From Bacteroidota bacterium (lineage in GTDB: Bacteria > Bacteroidota > Bacteroidia > AKYH767-A > 2013-40CM-41-45), in NCBI GenBank assembly GCA_016708785.1, contig JADJFC010000016.1, positions 1 to 64,000 on the forward strand: a stretch of DNA of 64,000 nucleotides, read 5' to 3'. The notes beneath the pieces were generated by a model. It worked only from the letters and a program-made list of their open reading frames with translations. It searched no databases and was not told the DNA's origin. Shown here one piece after another: positions 60,283-64,000 of this stretch. The position numbers and the translations under genes were made by a program. Position 1 is the first letter of the stretch, and every line of letters starts with the position of its first letter.

Positions 60283-61524
60283 TTAAGCAACCACTGCCAA
60301 TTTATTTTTCAATGTCAAGTCAATTGCCTCAAGGAATTCTTCAGTATACACATAATGTTTTCCATGTTCAACTTTATTGCCGTGAATGTTTACGGCAAGA
60401 TCTTTTGTCATGATTCCTTTTTCTACGGTCTCAACACACGCTTCTTCAAGTGTAGTACAAAAACGGATGAGCTCTTGATTGTTATCTAATTTACCACGGA
60501 ACTCAAGTCCACGAGTCCAGGCAAAGATCGATGCAATAGGATTTGTTGAAGTCGGTTTGCCGGCTTGGTGATCACGATAGTGGCGTGTAACAGTACCATG
60601 TGCTGCTTCTGCTTCCATTGTTTTTCCATCGGGAGTAACAAGCACTGAAGTCATCAGGCCTAACGATCCGAAACCCTGAGCAACGGTATCAGACTGCACA
60701 TCACCATCATAATTTTTACATGCCCACACGAAATTTCCATTCCATTTCAAAGCAGAGGCAACCATGTCGTCGATAAGACGATGTTCGTATGTGATTCCTG
60801 CAGCTTCAAATTTAGATTTGAAGTCAGCATTGTAGATCTCTTCGAAGATATCTTTAAAGCGACCATCGTATTTTTTAAGAATGGTGTTTTTTGTAGAAAG
60901 ATACAGAGGCCATTTTTTGATCAATGCCTGATTGAAGCAAGCATGAGCAAAGCCTTTGATCGATTCATCTGTATTATACATTGCCATAGCGACACCATCG
61001 CCTTTGAAATTATAAACTTCAAAAACCTGAGCATCACCACCACCTTCAGGAGTAAAGGTCATTGTAAGTTTGCCTTTTCCTTTGATGACAGTATCCGTAG
61101 CACGGTATTGGTCTCCGAAAGCATGACGACCGATACAAATAGGAGCTGTCCAGTTTGGAACCAAACGCGGAACATTACTGATTACAATTGGCTCACGGAA
61201 AACGGTGCCATCGAGAATATTTCTGATAGTGCCATTTGGCGATTTCCACATCTGTTTCAGTCCGAATTCTTTTACACGTGCTTCATCAGGAGTGATGGTA
61301 GCACATTTGATCCCAACATTGTATTTTTTGATGGCTTCTGCAGAATCAATTGTTACCTGATCGTTAGTAGCATCGCGGTTTTCCATTCCAAGATCAAAAT
61401 ATTTTATATCCAGATCCAGATAAGGATGAATGAATTTATCTTTAATGTATTTCCAGATGATACGTGTCATTTCGTCGCCATCAAGTTCGACGACAGGATT
61501 AGTAACTTTGATTTTTGAAGACAT
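60283..61524 (-). CDS. icd: NADP-dependent isocitrate dehydrogenase (eukaryote-like type)
   Basis: 413 aa. VELDGDEMTRIIWKYIKDKF, IKYFDLGMENRDATNDQVTI, GIKCATITPDEARVKEFGLK, KSPNGTIRNILDGTVFREPI (phosphate-binding Ser in SPNGT), YKDIFEEIYN-like region GRFKDIFEEIYNADFKSKF, LMTSVLVTPDGKTMEAEAAH, GTVTRHYRDHQAGKPTSTNP. This is the IDH type II subfamily (dimer, like mitochondrial and cytosolic IDH), not the E. coli type. Makes 2-oxoglutarate and NADPH. Intact. Confidence 0.96.
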   Translation of the reverse strand: MSSKIKVTNPVVELDGDEMTRIIWKYIKDKFIHPYLDLDIKYFDLGMENRDATNDQVTIDSAEAIKKYNVGIKCATITPDEARVKEFGLKQMWKSPNGTIRNILDGTVFREPIVISNVPRLVPNWTAPICIGRHAFGDQYRATDTVIKGKGKLTMTFTPEGGGDAQVFEVYNFKGDGVAMAMYNTDESIKGFAHACFNQALIKKWPLYLSTKNTILKKYDGRFKDIFEEIYNADFKSKFEAAGITYEHRLIDDMVASALKWNGNFVWACKNYDGDVQSDTVAQGFGSLGLMTSVLVTPDGKTMEAEAAHGTVTRHYRDHQAGKPTSTNPIASIFAWTRGLEFRGKLDNNQELIRFCTTLEEACVETVEKGIMTKDLAVNIHGNKVEHGKHYVYTEEFLEAIDLTLKNKLAVVA

Positions 61525-61573
61525 TGTTGGTAGATTGATTTTAAGTTGAATTACGACTTTCGATTTGCGGCCT

Positions 61574-61581
61574 CAAAATTA
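61574..61581 (-). promoter_or_regulatory. TANNTTTG box for icd
   Basis: TAATTTTG on the minus strand, about 49 nt before the icd ATG. No -33 TTTG evident. Confidence 0.3.
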
Positions 61582-61646
61582 GCAAGAATTTTCAATTTTC
61601 ATTAGATATTAAAATAGCCTTGCGCTCAGAAATTGGTTAAATTTTA

Positions 61647-61654
61647 TACTTTTG
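61647..61654 (+). promoter_or_regulatory. TANNTTTG box before ribF
   Basis: TACTTTTG, 12 nt before GTG 61667. It overlaps the TTG at 61652, so GTG 61667 is preferred as the ribF start. Confidence 0.35.
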
Positions 61655-61666
61655 CCTTACTTTACC

Positions 61667-62592
61667 GTGAACGTTTATAATTCAATTGATAATTTCCCCG
61701 GCTCTGCTAATGCAGTAGTGACGATTGGTACTTTTGACGGAGTCCATATTGGTCATCAGCAAATTATCCGAAATCTTCGGAAACTTGCCGCTGAGACACA
61801 TGGTGAAACTGTCTTGTTGACCTTTTTCCCCATCCCCGGATGGTGCTTCAACCCGATGACAATGATCTGAAGCTCATTACCACAATGGTAGAGAGGGAAG
61901 AGTTGTTGCGGTCATTTGGCATCGATCATTTGATCATTCAGCCTTTCGACAACGAGTTTTACAGAATCAGTGCTACTGAATTTGTCCGAGATCAGTTAAT
62001 GCAAAAGATTGGTATGAAAACGTTGGTTATTGGTTACGACCATCATTTTGGAAGGAACAGAGAAGGATCTTATAAAGACCTGGAGGAAATGGCTCCTGTT
62101 TATGGCTTTCGTCTGGAAGAGATCAATGAGCAAGTCATCAACCACATAGCAGTAAGTTCTACAAAGGTCAGAAAAGCGTTGCTTGAAGGAGATATTGATT
62201 CTGCGAATCAATTGTTAGGGCATCGGTTTTCGTTTCGGGGAAAGGTGGTCATGGGCGATAAGATTGGCAGAACCCTTGGGTTTCCAACAGCGAATATTGA
62301 AATTCCGGAGGCCTATAAATTGGTCCCGGCTGAAGGAATTTATGCAGTTCAGATCAGAATCGGACAACAATTGAAAAAAGGAATGTTGTATATTGGCACT
62401 AGACCGGTTGTAAATGGGAAGAGTTTGAGAATAGAAGTCAATATTTTCGAATTTGATCAAGAGATTTACAATCAGGAGATTCAAGTTATGTTTGTGTCAA
62501 GGATCCGTGGTGATTTACCTTTTACTGACATAAATGCACTAAAAGAAAAGATGAAGGAAGACAAGGTCATTGCAACAAAATTGCTTTCTTAA
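61667..62592 (+). CDS. ribF: Bifunctional riboflavin kinase / FAD synthetase, one-base frameshift
   Basis: The first piece (to 61870) reads VNVYNSIDNFPGSANAVVTI, GTFDGVHIGHQQIIRNLRKL (HxGH site), VLLTFFP; the second (61840-62592) MVLQPDDNDLKLITTMVERE, KTLVIGYDHHFGRNREGSYK, SSTKVRKALLEG, then the kinase part KVVMGDKIGRTLGFPTANIE, GIYAVQIRIG, VNIFEFDQEIYNQEIQVMFV. One C is missing from the C4 run at 61828-61831; with five, FFPHPRMVLQPD is restored. About 309 aa. Because FAD synthesis is essential, a sequence error is likely. Confidence 0.9.
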
Positions 62593-62616
62593 CGTTTCCC
62601 GTAAAAAGGCCTTAAA

Positions 62617-63210
62617 TTGAAATTCAAATTACTTTTATTTATTCTATTTATTTCCGGCTTCTGTAAAGCACAGGAAGCCGAAACGGTTGTTCATGACTCA
62701 AATTATATTTACAAGTCAATCGAAGAGATAAAATTACATCCGGAAAATGTGTATCGGATAAATTTAAGTCGCAACAAACTGGATTCTTTTCCACCGGAAA
62801 TTTTTGCTTGTGTCAACCTTGTTGAACTTGACTTAAGTAAAAATAAGATTGAAGAAATACCCGGGGAAATAGGTCGACTCGTAAATTTAGAATCTTTATC
62901 AATGGCCAATAATGGTCTTGTTCATCTTCCAAAAGAAATAGGCAGGTTGACAAAATTAAAATACCTGGGTCTGAATAGAAATTTAATCGAGGATCTGCCT
63001 GCCGAAATAGGTGACCTGGAAAGTCTGGAAGTTTTTGAAATGTGGGACAATGAACTTAACGATCTGCCTGATGAAATGGGGAGACTTCAGAATCTGAAGA
63101 TTTTGGAATTACGAGGAATACTTTTTACCGACGAACAGCAAGCACGAATTGATGCTATGATCGTAAAGACAGCGAAGATTTTGATGTCTCCGTCGTGCAA
63201 CTGCAAGTAA
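62617..63210 (+). CDS. Secreted leucine-rich-repeat protein, 197 aa
   Basis: TTG start with signal peptide (LKFKLLLFILFISGFCKAQE). Then about five LRRs of 23 residues: NLVELDLSKNKIEEIPGEIG, NLESLSMANNGLVHLPKEIG, KLKYLGLNRNLIEDLPAEIG, SLEVFEMWDNELNDLPDEMG, NLKILELRG. The C-terminus has MSPSCNCK. Such proteins bind other proteins; the role here is unknown. It starts 24 bp after ribF. Confidence 0.85.
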   Translation: MKFKLLLFILFISGFCKAQEAETVVHDSNYIYKSIEEIKLHPENVYRINLSRNKLDSFPPEIFACVNLVELDLSKNKIEEIPGEIGRLVNLESLSMANNGLVHLPKEIGRLTKLKYLGLNRNLIEDLPAEIGDLESLEVFEMWDNELNDLPDEMGRLQNLKILELRGILFTDEQQARIDAMIVKTAKILMSPSCNCK

Positions 63211-63235
63211 TAACTAATAGTGAATATCGAAAGTT

Positions 63236-63320
63236 GCTGTAGGTAAGAATTTTCCTACGATAGCTTTCGTTACTCGTTACTCGTTACTCGTTACTCGTTA
63301 CTCGTTACTCGTTATTCACT
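63236..63320. repeat. Heptamer tandem repeat (GTTACTC)n with a preceding hairpin
   Basis: A weak hairpin GTAGGTAAGAATTTTCCTAC (63241-63260) and then GTTACTC repeated about six times from 63269, followed by GTTATTCACTATTCGTT. It separates the convergent LRR and TonB-receptor genes. Confidence 0.85.
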
Positions 63321-63325
63321 ATTCG

Positions 63326-64000
63326 TTAGAATTTAAGTGTGATTCCCCCTAGCCAATTGATCCCCGCTTGCGGGTAAAAGTAGTTGTAGTCGTTTCGGGT
63401 GCCTGAGGAGTAGTCGTTATAAGTATAGCCATTAGCGGAATACATTTTATCGAAAATGTTATTCAACATAAATTTTAGTTCAAGTGACTTGATTCCTTTA
63501 ACAGGCACTTTGTAACTTCCGCTAAGGTTTCCAATGAAGTAGGAGTCAAGTACGCTGTTTTCGTTTGTAGTGTTGTCGAGATATTGTTTGCCAACATATT
63601 TTGTACTGACAGCAACCATAATATTTTTTAGGAGAGTATAATTCAATTCCACTGCTGATATTACAGAAGGAGAAAATGCAATAGTTGTATTCTTATATGA
63701 ATTTATGATCTGATCATAGGTGTCTGCATCATAGGTGTATTCATTGTAGGTTTTGATTTTATTTTCACTTACTGTTATGTTAGCGTTTAGAAGAAGGTCT
63801 TTTGTAAATTGATATTGTATTTCAGTTTCAAGTCCTGCGCGATAACTGTTCTTTACATTTTCACGAATGTATTCTCCTACATCATTGATCTGTCCGGTTA
63901 GAATGAGCTGATTTTGATAATCCATATAATAAGCATTAAGAGTGATTGCAATTTTTTTCGCATTATAATTATATCCAAGTTCATAATCAACCATACTCTC
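63326..64000 (-). CDS. TonB-dependent receptor, C-terminal part (runs off the window)
   Basis: 225 codons to the window edge, 3' end complete. Outer-membrane beta-barrel pattern: alternating strands such as ESMVDYELGYNYNAKKIAIT, LNAYYMDYQNQLILTGQIND, YRAGLETEIQYQFTKDLLLN, VELNYTLLKNIMVAVSTKYV, and the last strands LELKFMLNNIFDKMYSANGY, YFYPQAGINWLGGITLKF ending in Phe, as outer-membrane proteins do. It moves a bound substrate (siderophore, metal or vitamin) across the outer membrane; the substrate cannot be told. Confidence 0.9.
   Translation of the reverse strand, partial: ESMVDYELGYNYNAKKIAITLNAYYMDYQNQLILTGQINDVGEYIRENVKNSYRAGLETEIQYQFTKDLLLNANITVSENKIKTYNEYTYDADTYDQIINSYKNTTIAFSPSVISAVELNYTLLKNIMVAVSTKYVGKQYLDNTTNENSVLDSYFIGNLSGSYKVPVKGIKSLELKFMLNNIFDKMYSANGYTYNDYSSGTRNDYNYFYPQAGINWLGGITLKF

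Noticed and set aside
60781..61518. Long open frame (245 codons) on the plus strand opposite icd
   Set aside because: It is the antisense frame of a strongly conserved gene; its translation is Phe/Cys/Ile-rich without any domain and the icd reading is certain.

Overview
The window is AT-rich DNA from a member of the Bacteroidota. The evidence is the presence of proteins with C-terminal type IX secretion (T9SS) sorting domains, many lipoproteins starting with short Lys/Ile-rich signals followed by Cys-Lys-Lys, DUF983/DUF2007/DUF3822/GDYXXLXY/DUF2157 families, a eukaryote-like isocitrate dehydrogenase, TANNTTTG promoter boxes, and the gene order birA / rsfS-ftsH-LUD-DUF2007-cdsA, which is typical of this phylum. 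No rRNA, tRNA or CRISPR array is visible.

Region 1 (1-15 kb) is an accessory island in advanced decay. It holds remnants of a membrane/coiled-coil protein, an ECF sigma factor, a tyrosine recombinase flanked by inverted repeats, a CARF-domain sigma54 activator (RtcR-like), a DUF2130 nuclease-like protein, a HARE-HTH protein, and a long broken reading path that joins an N6-adenine DNA methylase, a type I specificity (TRD) region and a GHKL ATPase, followed by a response-regulator receiver gene. This looks like the ruin of a defence or DNA-modification island. It ends in an IS21-family element (istA, istB) whose left end carries four 24-bp-spaced repeats and whose right end is missing; the IS abuts a beheaded DEAD-box helicase.

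Region 2 (15-37 kb) is mostly ordinary core and exported genes: a T9SS-sorted protein split by a frameshift, DedA/VTT-like, DUF4258, MFS, GNAT, DUF983 and DUF2892 proteins, a small Cys protein-MbnP-MbnH group, folC, a LysM/glucosaminidase, a PLP desulfhydrase/ACC-deaminase-like protein, DUF5522-hutU, the NAD(P)HX repair enzyme, and the GDYXXLXY/DUF2157 pair.

Region 3 (37-42 kb) is a compact six-gene, same-strand cluster: ECF sigma factor, a one-TM probable anti-sigma protein, a Spy/CpxP-like protein, a YHYH/T9SS protein, MbnP and MbnH. It is the best candidate in the window for a little-described intact system, probably copper or envelope stress linked.

Region 4 (42-64 kb) is phospholipid and housekeeping DNA (psd, gdhA, cdsA, ftsH, rsfS, birA, pyrE, Nudix, coaD, rsmD, DUF3822), then a five-gene lipoprotein/DUF1501/cytochrome-like operon, GH3-lysE, icd, ribF, an LRR protein and the 3' end of a TonB-dependent receptor.

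Two cross-cutting points matter. First, several core genes (ribF, lysE, spy-like, pyrE, one mbnH) carry single lesions, and the frameshifts are mostly one base short in a homopolymer, so some may be sequence errors; lesion density in the first 12 kb is far higher and must be real decay. Second, intergenic DNA is rich in short tandem repeats and palindromes, several of them sitting about 110-120 bp upstream of genes for exported proteins.
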